Shown: positions 44,405 through 53,602, counted from the first letter of the stretch. The stretch: 58,508 bases of DNA from Deltaproteobacteria bacterium SG8_13 (GCA_001303025.1 LJNK01000026.1:1-58508), one strand, 5' to 3'. The notes: generated by a model not told the origin, from the sequence alone. Made by a program: numbers and translations.

Positions 44405-45426
44405 AGACCACCACCGCAGTGGCGATCAGCGGAGGTGTCGACTCCCTGATGGCCGCCCATCTGCTAAAAAACCAGGGCCACCGGGTCATCGGCCTGCATT
44501 TTATCACCGGCTACGAAAGACAGGCCGCGCCAATCGAATCCGTCGCCGATCAGTTGGGTATCGAAATTCACCTGCTGAACCTTCGCAGCGAATTTTCAAC
44601 AGCGGTGGTCGACCATTTCATCCGGACCTACCGGGAAGGGAAAACTCCGAATCCCTGCCTGGTGTGCAATCCGGTCATCAAGTTCGGACACCTGCTCGAG
44701 GCCGCCCGGAATCTGGGTGCCCGGCGCCTGGCCACCGGTCACTACGCCCGTTTGCGAAGCGATGGCGACGGCACGGTCCACCTGCTGCGCGGTGCAGACG
44801 CTGTAAAGGATCAGTCCTATTTTCTGGCATTTCTGGACCAGCGCCGGCTCTCCCGGGCCTGTTTTCCGCTCGGTGATTATCGCAAGTCCGAGGTGAAGGC
44901 CATGGCAGCCGCCGAAGGATATCGACCGGCGGTTACCAGCGAAAGCCAGGACGTCTGCTTCATCAAGGCCGGGTCCTACAGCGGCTTTATCGAGCGGCTC
45001 GCGACGGATCTGCCGGAAGCCGGGGACATTGTCGATCGGCAGGGCCGTGTTCTGGGCCGCCACCAGGGGTTGCACCGCTATACGGTCGGTCAGCGTCGAG
45101 GCCTCAACTGTCCGGCCGCCGAACCCTATTACGTTCTTCGACTCGACACCGGCAACAATCGGCTCGTTGTCGGTTTCAAACAGGAGACCTTCTCCCGGCA
45201 GTGCCGGGTGTCACAGGTGAACTGGATTCAGCAACCACCGCGGATGCCCCTGCAGGCGCACACCCGGCTGCGCTACCGTCACAAGGGTGCCCCGTCCACC
45301 ATCGAGCAGGGGCGCCGGGGGCAGTGGATCGTCCGCTTTGACGAGCCACAGGCTGCCATCACACCCGGCCAGGGTGCGGTGTTTTATCGGAACGACGAGG
45401 TGATCGGCGGCGGTATTATTCAGTGA
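44401..45426 (+). CDS. mnmA: tRNA-uridine 2-sulfurtransferase
   Basis: A 341-residue ATP pyrophosphatase that places the 2-thio group on U34 of Lys, Glu and Gln tRNAs. Visible motifs are the PP-loop (S-G-G-V-D-S-L-M-A-A), N-P-C-L-V-C-N with Cys86 and Cys89, and the catalytic-persulfide segment S-Q-D-V-C-F-I with Cys186. The CxxC pair plus Cys186 fits iron-sulfur-dependent MnmA variants as well as the persulfide type. It overlaps the NIL-ferredoxin gene (ATGA). The protein is slightly shorter than the about 360 residues common in MnmA. Confidence 0.92.
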   Translation: MKTTTAVAISGGVDSLMAAHLLKNQGHRVIGLHFITGYERQAAPIESVADQLGIEIHLLNLRSEFSTAVVDHFIRTYREGKTPNPCLVCNPVIKFGHLLEAARNLGARRLATGHYARLRSDGDGTVHLLRGADAVKDQSYFLAFLDQRRLSRACFPLGDYRKSEVKAMAAAEGYRPAVTSESQDVCFIKAGSYSGFIERLATDLPEAGDIVDRQGRVLGRHQGLHRYTVGQRRGLNCPAAEPYYVLRLDTGNNRLVVGFKQETFSRQCRVSQVNWIQQPPRMPLQAHTRLRYRHKGAPSTIEQGRRGQWIVRFDEPQAAITPGQGAVFYRNDEVIGGGIIQ

Positions 45427-45550
45427 CGAACCCAGCTCCGCAGCTCGGATGCATGGGATTCGACAGGCTGTCGACCAGCGGCAATGAGAATATAGGAAAA
45501 ATCTATTTATTTTTACATTAATTATAACAATGGTTTACATATTTATATGA
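45427..45550 (+). promoter_or_regulatory. AT-rich spacer before mtaB
   Basis: A 124-bp gap that becomes strongly AT-rich over its last 60 bp, just before the mtaB start, with no Shine-Dalgarno sequence. It includes TATAAC near 45524. I cannot define a confident promoter. Confidence 0.3.
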
Positions 45551-46867
45551 ATGCAACGATTTAAGATTATAACCCTGGGTTGCAAGGTCAACCAGGCAGA
45601 ATCGGCCGGCATTGCCAGGCAACTGCAGGAACGGGACGCGAAACCGGCCGCCGGTGAAGAAGGCGTCGACCTGTGCATCATCAACACTTGCACGGTCACC
45701 GGAAAGGCATCCATGCAATCTCGCCAGGCCGTTCGCCGGGCACTGCGCGCCCACCCGAATGCCCGCATCGTCGTCACCGGCTGCTACGCCCAAACAGCGC
45801 CCCAGGAGATTCGCAGCATACCGGGTGTCGATCTGGTCCTGGGAAACGACGGCAAGCACCGTATCGACGAGGCGATCCGCAATCGGCTCACCGATCCACT
45901 GACAACGGTCGGTGCGACACCGGCAGGAGATCAAGCACAGTGGATACCTTCCGGACCCCAGGCCGACCGGGCACGCGCGTTTCTGAAGGTTCAGGACGGG
46001 TGCAATGCCCGGTGCAGCTACTGCATCGTGCCATATGCCAGAGGAGCCAGCCGCAGCCTGCCGGTCAAAGATGCCTTGGACAGTCTCCGGCGTTTGAGTG
46101 ATACCGGTTATCCGGAGGTGGTGCTCACGGGCATTCATTTGGGGCACTACGGGCTCGATCTCGATCCACCGTCGGATTTGCTCGCCCTGCTGAAAAACAT
46201 TCGGCAGCAGCAAATCGTCGAGCGGGTGCGGCTCAGCTCCATAGAGCCGCTGGAGCTGACCGACGAGGTGATCCGCTTCACTGCCGGCGCCCGCCATCGA
46301 CCGGCGGCCATCTGCCCCCATTTTCACGTCCCCCTGCAAAGCGGCGACAATGAAATCCTGCGGCGAATGCGACGGCCTTACACACGCGAATTTTTTCGGG
46401 ACCGGATCGCAGACCTCACGCGCCATCTCCCCGATGCCGCCTTGGGGGTCGACGTCCTGGTGGGTTTTCCCGGCGAAACCGATGCAGCCTTCGAAAACAC
46501 CTGCTCGCTGATAACGCAGCTGCCCGTCACCTACGTGCACGTGTTTCCCTTTTCCCGTCGCAAGGGAACCCCTGCCGACCGCCTGCCGAACCAGGTCCGG
46601 GCAGCGGCGATCAAGGCAAGGTGCCGTCGAATACGATCCATCGGATACCAAAAAAAATTAGCGTATTACAGCCGATTTCATGGTAAAATACTTGAAGTCG
46701 TCGCCGAGTCGTTTGCCGATGCAGAAAACAAACTGGTCAGGGGTACGTCGGCCAACTACATTCCGGTGAAGTTCAAAGCACAGGCAGGGCAGCTCCGCAC
46801 CATCGTATCGGTCCGGGTTGAGCGGGTGGAACCGTCCGGATCTGTTTTCGGAACAATCGTGTCGTAA
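45551..46867 (+). CDS. mtaB: tRNA t6A37 methylthiotransferase (MiaB family)
   Basis: A 438-residue radical SAM enzyme of the MiaB/MtaB family, adding a methylthio group to N6-threonylcarbamoyl-A37. The N-terminal UPF0004 domain has L-G-C-K-V-N-Q-A-E, N-T-C-T-V-T and T-G-C-Y-A-Q (second cluster cysteines). The radical SAM motif is C-N-A-R-C-S-Y-C-I-V-P-Y-A-R-G, and a TRAM-like C-terminus follows. The short N-terminal MTTase domain fits MtaB rather than MiaB. Together with mnmA and tadA it makes three tRNA-modification genes in this window. The glycosyltransferase gene begins 1 bp after its stop. Confidence 0.9.
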   Translation: MQRFKIITLGCKVNQAESAGIARQLQERDAKPAAGEEGVDLCIINTCTVTGKASMQSRQAVRRALRAHPNARIVVTGCYAQTAPQEIRSIPGVDLVLGNDGKHRIDEAIRNRLTDPLTTVGATPAGDQAQWIPSGPQADRARAFLKVQDGCNARCSYCIVPYARGASRSLPVKDALDSLRRLSDTGYPEVVLTGIHLGHYGLDLDPPSDLLALLKNIRQQQIVERVRLSSIEPLELTDEVIRFTAGARHRPAAICPHFHVPLQSGDNEILRRMRRPYTREFFRDRIADLTRHLPDAALGVDVLVGFPGETDAAFENTCSLITQLPVTYVHVFPFSRRKGTPADRLPNQVRAAAIKARCRRIRSIGYQKKLAYYSRFHGKILEVVAESFADAENKLVRGTSANYIPVKFKAQAGQLRTIVSVRVERVEPSGSVFGTIVS

Positions 46868-46868
46868 C

Positions 46869-47645
46869 ATGCTCCCCTACTCCGTCGTCATACCGGCCTA
46901 CAATGAAGAGCACTTCCTGCCCCATACGCTCGAAACCCTTCTGGAAGCGATGGCCACAATCGCTGCACCCGGCGAGGTGGTGGTGGTGGACAACAATTCC
47001 ACCGACCGGACAGCGGAAATCGCCGGCAGCTTCGGTGCGAAAGTCGTCTTCGAAAAAATCAACCAGATATCCCGGGCCCGCAACACCGGTGCACGCCACG
47101 CCGCCGCCCGGCACCTCGTATTTCTGGACGCCGATACAGTGATTTCGGGGAAGCTGCTGAAAACGGCGCTGGGCAACCTGCAGCAGGGCGGCTGTTGCGG
47201 CGGCGGGGCCACCGTGGCCGCCGACAGGCCTCTGAAGCCATTTTACCGCAATGCCCTGAAATTCTGGAACCTGTTGTCGGTTCGATTCCAGATGGCTGCC
47301 GGCAGTTTTGTATACTGCCGCCGGGATGGGTTCGATGCGGTGGGAGGATTCAGCGAAGAGGTCTTTGTCGGCGAGGAGATCTGGTTTTCGATTCACTACC
47401 GCCGGTGGGGCAAATCGAGGGGGCAGAAATTCGTGATCATCGAAAACCCACCGGTGGTCACCTCCACCCGCAAGCTGGACTGGTTTTCCAAGTCCCGTAC
47501 AACGTCCATGCTGCTGCCGATGCTGCTGTTTCCGTTTATCTCCCGCCATCGATCCCTTTGCGGATACTGGTACCGGCGCCCCGCCGGCGATCCGCGGCAC
47601 ATCCGCACTGCCGGCCGGAACGTGTTTGCAGACCGCAGCAAATAG
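46869..47645 (+). CDS. Glycosyltransferase family 2
   Basis: A 258-residue GT-A protein: V-V-I-P-A-Y-N-E-E-H-F-L at the N-terminus, D-N-N-S-T-D-R-T, and the metal-binding L-D-A-D-T motif. No transmembrane helix is evident except a hydrophobic stretch (M-L-L-P-M-L-L-F-P-F) near the C-terminus. It starts 1 bp after mtaB and is probably co-transcribed, although no functional link to tRNA modification is evident. It lies far from the EPS genes. The sugar donor is unknown. Confidence 0.85.
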   Translation: MLPYSVVIPAYNEEHFLPHTLETLLEAMATIAAPGEVVVVDNNSTDRTAEIAGSFGAKVVFEKINQISRARNTGARHAAARHLVFLDADTVISGKLLKTALGNLQQGGCCGGGATVAADRPLKPFYRNALKFWNLLSVRFQMAAGSFVYCRRDGFDAVGGFSEEVFVGEEIWFSIHYRRWGKSRGQKFVIIENPPVVTSTRKLDWFSKSRTTSMLLPMLLFPFISRHRSLCGYWYRRPAGDPRHIRTAGRNVFADRSK

Positions 47646-47751
47646 CCGCCAGCAGATCGGTATCGCCTGGTTGCGCTTGCAGCCCTCCCGTCTTGATTTC
47701 AGCCTGTCGATAATTACATTGGGATGTCGAGCTTCACGCAAGGAGCCATCC

Positions 47752-48066
47752 ATGGGCAGTCAACAACCCGATGTCCGGGAGGACATCACCACCGATATCG
47801 ATGAAGAGATCACCGAGCCCCCCTTGTTCAAGGTGCTGCTGCACAATGACGATTTTACCACCAAGGAGTTCGTCGTCACGGTGCTGGTATCGGTCTTTAA
47901 CAAATCCCTGGATCAGGCCACGCAACTGATGTGGAGTGTCCATCGACATGGTGTGGGGGTGGCAGGCGTGTATCCGTTCGAGGTAGCGGAAACCAAGATC
48001 GGCATCGTGAAAGCGACTGCCGAGGAACACGGGTTTCCGCTGAAAATGACCATGGAGCCGGAATGA
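47752..48066 (+). CDS. clpS: ATP-dependent Clp protease adaptor
   Basis: A 104-residue adaptor that delivers N-degron substrates to ClpA-ClpP. The core has F-K-V-L-L-H-N-D-D-F-T-T-K-E-F-V-V, A-T-Q-L-M-W-S-V-H-R-H-G and G-I-V-K-A-T-A-E-E-H-G-F-P-L. The N-terminal 30 residues are acidic and flexible as usual. AAGGAG precedes ATG 47752. No clpA is in the window. Confidence 0.93.
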   Translation: MGSQQPDVREDITTDIDEEITEPPLFKVLLHNDDFTTKEFVVTVLVSVFNKSLDQATQLMWSVHRHGVGVAGVYPFEVAETKIGIVKATAEEHGFPLKMTMEPE

Positions 48067-48096
48067 GATTGCCCGGTGACGTGATGAAATGCAGCT

Positions 48097-49128
48097 TCAT
48101 TCCGAAGCCACCGCGTTGTTGCTCTGTGCTTTCTGCAATTTCTCTTCGGCATTGATCCGGCCCTGAATTTCTTCCTGAAGCCGCTCTTCGGACTCGGCCA
48201 GCTCCACCGTGCGGTTCTGCAACAGCGCTTCGATCTCTTCCCGATAGTTTCGCATCTCGATTTCGGCCCACTCCCGCTCGATGATGTTGCCGACCCTTTC
48301 TGCGATCACACCGATCAACATCTGCTCCTCGTGCTGAAACGGTTGGCGTTTCCATTCCGTTTTCTCCTCCAGGTAAGACACCTCCAGGCAGCAGACCGGC
48401 TCGCCGTTTGCCAGTACCTCGCGGCTTAACATCCAGGGGGTGGTTTTGAAGTTGGGGGTGCTGTGGGCGTAACTGTCGAACTTGATCCGCGCGGCGGCAA
48501 TCTCCGGATACTGCAGGGATGCCGGAATGATGTCTACGATTTCCTGCAGGATTTCATCCAGGGAATAATCGTGCCGCTCTCGAATGCGGGAGATGGCGTA
48601 GAGGCAGTTGAGCTCCTTGAGACGTTCCTGTAAACTGTGGGTGAGCTGTTTTAATGCCTGCTCGTTGTGCTTGAGGTCGGAGAGGTTCCGGGAAATCGAG
48701 TTGACACCGATCAGCCGTCCGTTTTCGTCGTAACGCAAATTGACCGTGCACTGCATATCGAAGACCTCGCCGCTTACCTGGTTGACGATCCGTCTTTCAA
48801 ATTTCACATGGGTGGCGCCTTTTCGAATCCACTGGTCAAAAGCGGCCTGGGAGCTTTCCCGATCCTCGGGATGGATAAAATCGAAGGCCGGCCGGCCGAT
48901 GCACATCCCGATCGGGCACCCGAAGATCTTTTCGGCCACGTGGTTGGTGTAAACCAGTCGGCCGTAGCCATCCACGCGGGTGATCAGATCCTCCGTGCCT
49001 TCCACGAACTCGCGATATAGCTCTTTGCCCTCCTTTAGGTTTTCGATTTCAACTTGTTGTGATTGAATGGTTTTTTCCAGTTCAGCCATCTTTTTTTGGA
49101 GTTGTTCGACGGTGGGTTTCTTTTTCAT
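48097..49128 (-). CDS. PAS-GAF-like sensor protein with coiled coils, no output domain
   Basis: A 343-residue soluble protein. An N-terminal coiled coil (residues about 6-40) is followed by a PAS domain (Y-R-E-F-V-E-G-T-E-D-L-I-T-R-V-D-G-Y-G, F-I-H-P-E-D). A GAF-like region (L-Y-A-I-S-R-I-R-E-R ... I-I-P-A-S-L) and a long C-terminal coiled coil (about 290-340) complete it. There is no histidine kinase, GGDEF or HTH domain, so it would need a partner. A TTGACA at 49321-49316 on this strand may be its promoter. Ligand and target are unknown. Confidence 0.8.
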   Translation of the reverse strand: MKKKPTVEQLQKKMAELEKTIQSQQVEIENLKEGKELYREFVEGTEDLITRVDGYGRLVYTNHVAEKIFGCPIGMCIGRPAFDFIHPEDRESSQAAFDQWIRKGATHVKFERRIVNQVSGEVFDMQCTVNLRYDENGRLIGVNSISRNLSDLKHNEQALKQLTHSLQERLKELNCLYAISRIRERHDYSLDEILQEIVDIIPASLQYPEIAAARIKFDSYAHSTPNFKTTPWMLSREVLANGEPVCCLEVSYLEEKTEWKRQPFQHEEQMLIGVIAERVGNIIEREWAEIEMRNYREEIEALLQNRTVELAESEERLQEEIQGRINAEEKLQKAQSNNAVASE

Positions 49129-49335
49129 GCGGTCTCCCGGAGATGCTTTCTCGTTTCAGGCACCGGCGGCGATCCGCTGCCGTCGGGGCGGTTCCGGACA
49201 AAAGGAAACATACGGCCGGATCCGAAAAGCATCGGTTTCGACCCGCTGCCGTTCGTTACGGATCCGTTCAGGGGTCGGGTGCAGATGAAACGAAGGTAAA
49301 ATAAAACGGATTGCCTGTCAATCAGAGGCGGCGGA

Positions 49336-51195
49336 TCAAGATCCAGCCCCGCGGGGTCGGGCGGGAATCGCCAGGCTGAGAAACCGCTGGTCTTCTGAAA
49401 ACATCAGTTTTTTGTCGACCATCATGGCCAGAAAAGAACGCACCTGGTCTGCCCCAACGGAGGGAAACGTTTCCAGGATTTCCACCAGCGAGCGGGGATG
49501 GCTGCAAAACAGGTATATTTTTCGGGAAGTGCCTGCCAGCCGGTGGTTCATTGGATCGTCTCCCAGCCGCCGCTGGCGGATAATCAGGAAATCCTTACCG
49601 TCCCGGTAGCTTAGAATCGGCGATGCCTGCGGATGGCGGCGAAGCGCCGCATAGGTTTTTTTCCATTCGGCCAGCTCTTTCTTCACCGGCCGCCAGCGTT
49701 TCTTCTGGATCGTTCGGTCTCCCCGGTAGGTCTGTATCATCAAAGGAACCTGTTTCGCCACGGCAGCCGGAAGCAGAATCGACCAGTTCGGATGGTTGGC
49801 AGCGGAGTGAACGCTGTAGTGTTTCGGATATCGCCACACCGGACTTCCGAGACCGAGCCAGAAGTCGACGGCACGCATGGGGCGGAATATCGCCGCATAG
49901 GCCAGATTGCGCAGGGTCTCCTCCACATCCTGCCCGCTGCTGCCGGGAAATCCCAGGATCAGGTTCGACGAGTTTACCAGCCCGAGCTCTTCGCAGTGTT
50001 TCATGATCTGCAGGTTATCCATGGCGGTGGTGCCTTTGTTCAGCTTTTTCAGCAGACCGGTGCTCAAGGCCTCGATGCCGATCTGCAGTTCCACGACTCC
50101 GGCGTGTTTCATCTTTTCCAGCAGCGTTCTGGACGTACCGGCACGAATCTCACAAAACAGGCGGTAGTCTTTTTCGGATCCAGCCAGTTTTTCGAAGACC
50201 GTCTCTGCCGCTTTCAGCGGCATCAGGTTATCCATAAAAGCCACCGACAGGGTTTGATGCTGTCGGGTCAGGTCTTCGATCTCGCGGAAGACCTGGTCCG
50301 GTCGTTTGAACCGGTATCCTTCCCACTGCAGGTTCAGGTTGCAAAACGCGCATCCGCTGCCGGGACGGTTGGCAGCGGATTTGTGCCACCAGCAACCACG
50401 CGACATCTCGACACCCACGGTCGGGAAAAACCGGTTTTCCGGGGCGAACGTGTCGAGCAGCCGAAAGTAGTCGCTAAAATCCGGCGGAGGAAGAAGTGCC
50501 AGATCGTCCAGCTGGCTGCGCGTGGGCGGACACGAACCGGCCATCGCAAACCGGGAGACAACGCCGGATACGGATCCAACCGCCGCCGGGTCGGCCACAT
50601 GCCGGATCTGTTCTACCAGGCGGCTTAGCGGCAACTCCCCTTCTCCGTGAACGGCAAATTCGATCTGCGGAAACGCCTCCAGCAACTTCGGAATCGTTTC
50701 GGCCGCCAGAAACGAGCCACCGACCACCACCGGCAAGGAAGGGGCCATCGTTTTTATTCGCCCGATGAAATAGAGGGTCGATGTCAGCTGACACAGGCAG
50801 ATCGAAAAGCCGAGAAGGCCGTAGCGATTCCAGTCGACCGATTCGATGAATCGGTCTGAAACAGCCTTGATCGGTTCGACAAGACGGGCGAAATCGACCC
50901 GATGCAGCTCGGATGACGCCGGCAGGCTGCGTTGAAACAGTTTCTGGATATCAGCGGCCCGATCGGGATACAGCATGGCGGCGTAGATCGATTCCGCCGA
51001 CCAGGTCCGCTCGGATATGTCGTGATAGGTGCGGTATCCCAGAGCGGCGGCAGCCGACAGGTAAAAATGGTGCGCATCGACCACCAGGCCGGGGTGCTCC
51101 TGCTGCAAGAAGGACTTCAGCGTCGCCAGCTGGACCGAGGGTCGGCTGTACAGGGGCCAAGGGGTGGAGACAAGGGCTATCGGTTTGACGGGCAT
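49336..51195 (-). CDS. B12-binding radical SAM enzyme, RiPP-maturase-like (ocin_1/TIGR03975 type)
   Basis: A 619-residue protein with an N-terminal cobalamin-binding-like domain and E-M-S-R-G-C-W-W introducing the radical SAM site. The cluster cysteines Cys268, Cys282 and Cys285 form C-x13-C-x2-C, longer than the C-x7-C-x2-C of related RiPP enzymes and the standard CX3CX2C. The C-terminal D-G-K-D-F-L-I-I-R-Q-R-R region and winged domain also match the RiPP maturation group (peptide C-methyltransferases). No precursor peptide is evident nearby. ATG 51195 is preceded by GAGAGG. Confidence 0.75.
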   Translation of the reverse strand: MPVKPIALVSTPWPLYSRPSVQLATLKSFLQQEHPGLVVDAHHFYLSAAAALGYRTYHDISERTWSAESIYAAMLYPDRAADIQKLFQRSLPASSELHRVDFARLVEPIKAVSDRFIESVDWNRYGLLGFSICLCQLTSTLYFIGRIKTMAPSLPVVVGGSFLAAETIPKLLEAFPQIEFAVHGEGELPLSRLVEQIRHVADPAAVGSVSGVVSRFAMAGSCPPTRSQLDDLALLPPPDFSDYFRLLDTFAPENRFFPTVGVEMSRGCWWHKSAANRPGSGCAFCNLNLQWEGYRFKRPDQVFREIEDLTRQHQTLSVAFMDNLMPLKAAETVFEKLAGSEKDYRLFCEIRAGTSRTLLEKMKHAGVVELQIGIEALSTGLLKKLNKGTTAMDNLQIMKHCEELGLVNSSNLILGFPGSSGQDVEETLRNLAYAAIFRPMRAVDFWLGLGSPVWRYPKHYSVHSAANHPNWSILLPAAVAKQVPLMIQTYRGDRTIQKKRWRPVKKELAEWKKTYAALRRHPQASPILSYRDGKDFLIIRQRRLGDDPMNHRLAGTSRKIYLFCSHPRSLVEILETFPSVGADQVRSFLAMMVDKKLMFSEDQRFLSLAIPARPRGAGS

Positions 51196-51405
51196 CGTGG
51201 ACACACCTCTCCGTGAATACAGCCCCTGTATCATAGGCATCTGTGAGCCAAAAGTCTATCTTGACCCGCATTGCATCCAGGTTGCCGTCACCGGATTGAC
51301 AGCACCGGGAAGTCGGTGGTATGCGAAAGCTCTGCGGACACAGAGCGTCGGATCTCAAAAACAAGCTGGAGCCGCTTGCACACCTCTTTGATCGGAACCG
51401 CCCGA

Positions 51406-52467
51406 ATGACTGACATCTATCAACTGCTGGCACGTCACCTCGACCGGCTGCCGGCCGGCTTGCCCGCCACCGAAACCGGGGTTGAGCTTCGCATCCTCAA
51501 GCGCCTGTTCACTGCCGAAGAGGCCCGCATTGCAATGGGATTGACGATGATGCTGGAGCCGGTCTCGGCAATCGCCCGGCGACTGGGAGTCGAGGCGAAA
51601 GACCTGCAGCCCGCATTGGACCAGATGTCGCGCAAGGGATTGATCTTCCGCTCCACCAAACAGGGGCAAACCCTTTACATGGCCGCCCAGTTTGTCGTGG
51701 GCATCTGGGAGTATCATGTAAACGACCTGGACGAGGAGCTGATCAAAGACTTCAATGAATACGTTCCTCACCTGATTCAGCGATCGTGGGTCGAGCGAAA
51801 AACAAAGCAACTGCGGGTGATTCCGGTCTCTGCGAGCATCCGTGCCGACATGCAGGTGATGCCCTACGAGGAGGCCGAAGAGATTATCCGCCGTCAATCC
51901 AAAATCGTGGTGGCGCCGTGTATCTGCCGACGGGAACACCGCATGGCCGGTGCCGGTTGCGACAAGCCGATGGAAGTTTGCCTGTTGTTCGGCAGCGGGG
52001 CCTATTTCTACGAGCAAAACGGCCTTGGCCGTCCTGTCAGCAGCGACGAAGCCCTGACGATTCTCGACCGGGCCATGGAAGCCGGTTTGGTGCTACAGCC
52101 CGGCAACGCCCAGAAGCCGTCCAACATCTGCATGTGCTGCGGGTGTTGCTGCCAGATTCTGAAAAATTTGAACAACCTCGAAAAACCGGCACTCGCGGTC
52201 GACAGCAATTACTATGCCGAGGTCAATCCGGCGATCTGCAACGGTTGCGGGGTCTGTGAAACCCGCTGCCAGATGGGGGCCATAGAGCTGCGGGAAATCG
52301 CCCGCATACTGCCGGAGCGCTGCATCGGGTGCGGGCTGTGCATCCCCACTTGCGAGGAACAGGCCATTCGGCTCACGGCAAAGGATGCCGACCGCCAGAT
52401 TGTTCCGCCAAAGAACCTGGTCGACACCTATCTGCAGCTCGCCAGGGAGCGGGGATTGATAAAATAA
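51406..52467 (+). CDS. 4Fe-4S protein with winged-helix N-terminus
   Basis: A 353-residue protein. Residues about 20-85 resemble a winged helix (L-K-R-L-F-T-A-E-E-A-R-I-A-M-G-L-T). The middle region contains C-I-C-R-R-E-H, and C-M-C-C-G-C-C-C near residue 245 is an unusual cysteine run. Two ferredoxin clusters follow: C-N-G-C-G-V-C-E-T-R-C and C-I-G-C-G-L-C-I-P-T-C. Similar proteins are widespread in sulfate reducers as electron-transfer accessory proteins. The reaction is unknown. The start at ATG 51406 has only a weak ribosome site. Confidence 0.82.
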   Translation: MTDIYQLLARHLDRLPAGLPATETGVELRILKRLFTAEEARIAMGLTMMLEPVSAIARRLGVEAKDLQPALDQMSRKGLIFRSTKQGQTLYMAAQFVVGIWEYHVNDLDEELIKDFNEYVPHLIQRSWVERKTKQLRVIPVSASIRADMQVMPYEEAEEIIRRQSKIVVAPCICRREHRMAGAGCDKPMEVCLLFGSGAYFYEQNGLGRPVSSDEALTILDRAMEAGLVLQPGNAQKPSNICMCCGCCCQILKNLNNLEKPALAVDSNYYAEVNPAICNGCGVCETRCQMGAIELREIARILPERCIGCGLCIPTCEEQAIRLTAKDADRQIVPPKNLVDTYLQLARERGLIK

Positions 52468-52676
52468 CATGGGTTATGGCATGCGCAGCTGGTTTCTTTC
52501 CCGCTGGTTCCGGCAGTGAGGTTCGGCAAAACTTTCCGGGGACAGCACCTCCGATCGCCTCCTGACAGTAAATAACCGCTGCACCGATTTACGAGCAAAC
52601 TTTCTCGCGCTGCGCTTGATCGGCGGAGTGCAGTAAACGACACTGGATGTGGCCTCAACGGGTCGGACCGATCGAC

Positions 52677-53504
52677 ATGCTGAAGAAAATCATATCCGGT
52701 GGTCAAACAGGCGCTGACCGCGCAGCTCTGGATGCGGCCATCAAGCTGGGTCTTGCCCACGGCGGCTGGGTTCCCAAAGGTCGCCGGGCTGAAGACGGAA
52801 CCATTCCTTCAACGTATCATCTCGAGGAAATGCCTACCGACAGCTACCCCCGGCGCACCGAGAAGAACATCCGGGAAGCCGATGGAACGCTGATTCTAAC
52901 GCATGGCCGCGCCACCGGTGGATCCAAATTGACCGTAGATATCGCGCAGCGGTATCGGCGCAAATACCTTCATATCGACCTTCTCCGCACACCATCTTTC
53001 ACAGCGGTGCGCACCATATGGGAATGGGTTGCCGACAAGGACATCGAGGTGTTGAATGTCGCCGGATCGTCGGCCAGCAAGGACCCGGCGATTTACGACA
53101 AAACCGTGCAGATACTCACCGGTGTCTACTGGCTCGACCAGCAACGCATGAATACGAACGGAGCCTCGCGAGATCCGACCCGCCCGACCAATCCCGGGCC
53201 GATGCGGACAAACCTGCCGGCAACCGTCGATACGGCAGTGGCGGAACTGATCTCGTCCATGCCGCTGAAAGATAAAGCCACGCTGGCCAACATGACCGAA
53301 GAAGAGCTCAGCGGACTGGACGCTTCGTTGGGGTTTTACGTGCGCAACCACTTCGCGCCCGGAGAGCAAAACCGGCGGCTGTACCAATCCTGTGTTGAAA
53401 AGGCTGACAAGTCGCAGTTGAGCGACCGGGATGCAGCGGCGGTGATCATCCGGGAGCTGTGGGAGCAATTAAAAAATACGTATAAAATACGGATAGTTAA
53501 ATGA
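52677..53504 (+). CDS. SLOG-family nucleotide/molybdenum-carrier-like protein with C-terminal DUF6794-like domain
   Basis: A 275-residue fusion. The N-terminal 150 residues carry I-S-G-G-Q-T-G-A-D-R-A-A-L-D, the hallmark of the YpsA/molybdenum-carrier SLOG fold that binds nucleotides or molybdate cofactors. The C-terminal part (A-E-L-I-S-S-M-P-L-K-D-K-A, then L-G-F-Y-V-R-N-H-F) resembles DUF6794 by eye. The second domain is unverified. ATG 52677 begins exactly at the first conserved segment. A 209-bp spacer without a gene precedes it. Confidence 0.7.
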   Translation: MLKKIISGGQTGADRAALDAAIKLGLAHGGWVPKGRRAEDGTIPSTYHLEEMPTDSYPRRTEKNIREADGTLILTHGRATGGSKLTVDIAQRYRRKYLHIDLLRTPSFTAVRTIWEWVADKDIEVLNVAGSSASKDPAIYDKTVQILTGVYWLDQQRMNTNGASRDPTRPTNPGPMRTNLPATVDTAVAELISSMPLKDKATLANMTEEELSGLDASLGFYVRNHFAPGEQNRRLYQSCVEKADKSQLSDRDAAAVIIRELWEQLKNTYKIRIVK

Positions 53505-53573
53505 ATCGCCCTTTCAGCGTTCTTCGCCGCGGCAACGAAATCGTGTTAACTCAAACATTTATCGATTCATCAC

Positions 53574-53602
53574 TTGTAACTGTCTTAATTTCTTGATATA
53601 AT
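53574..53602 (+). promoter_or_regulatory. Promoter of the IHF/HU gene
   Basis: TTGTAA (53574-53579), 17-bp spacer, then TATAAT (53597-53602). Confidence 0.65.

Noticed and set aside
49129-49335. Small genes in the spacer before the PAS protein
   Set aside because: All three plus-strand frames are open here, but none has a ribosome site or recognisable sequence, a sign of base composition rather than coding.
51196-51405. RiPP precursor peptide beside the radical SAM gene
   Set aside because: Neither strand shows a short frame with leader-like or glycine/cysteine-rich core and a ribosome site.
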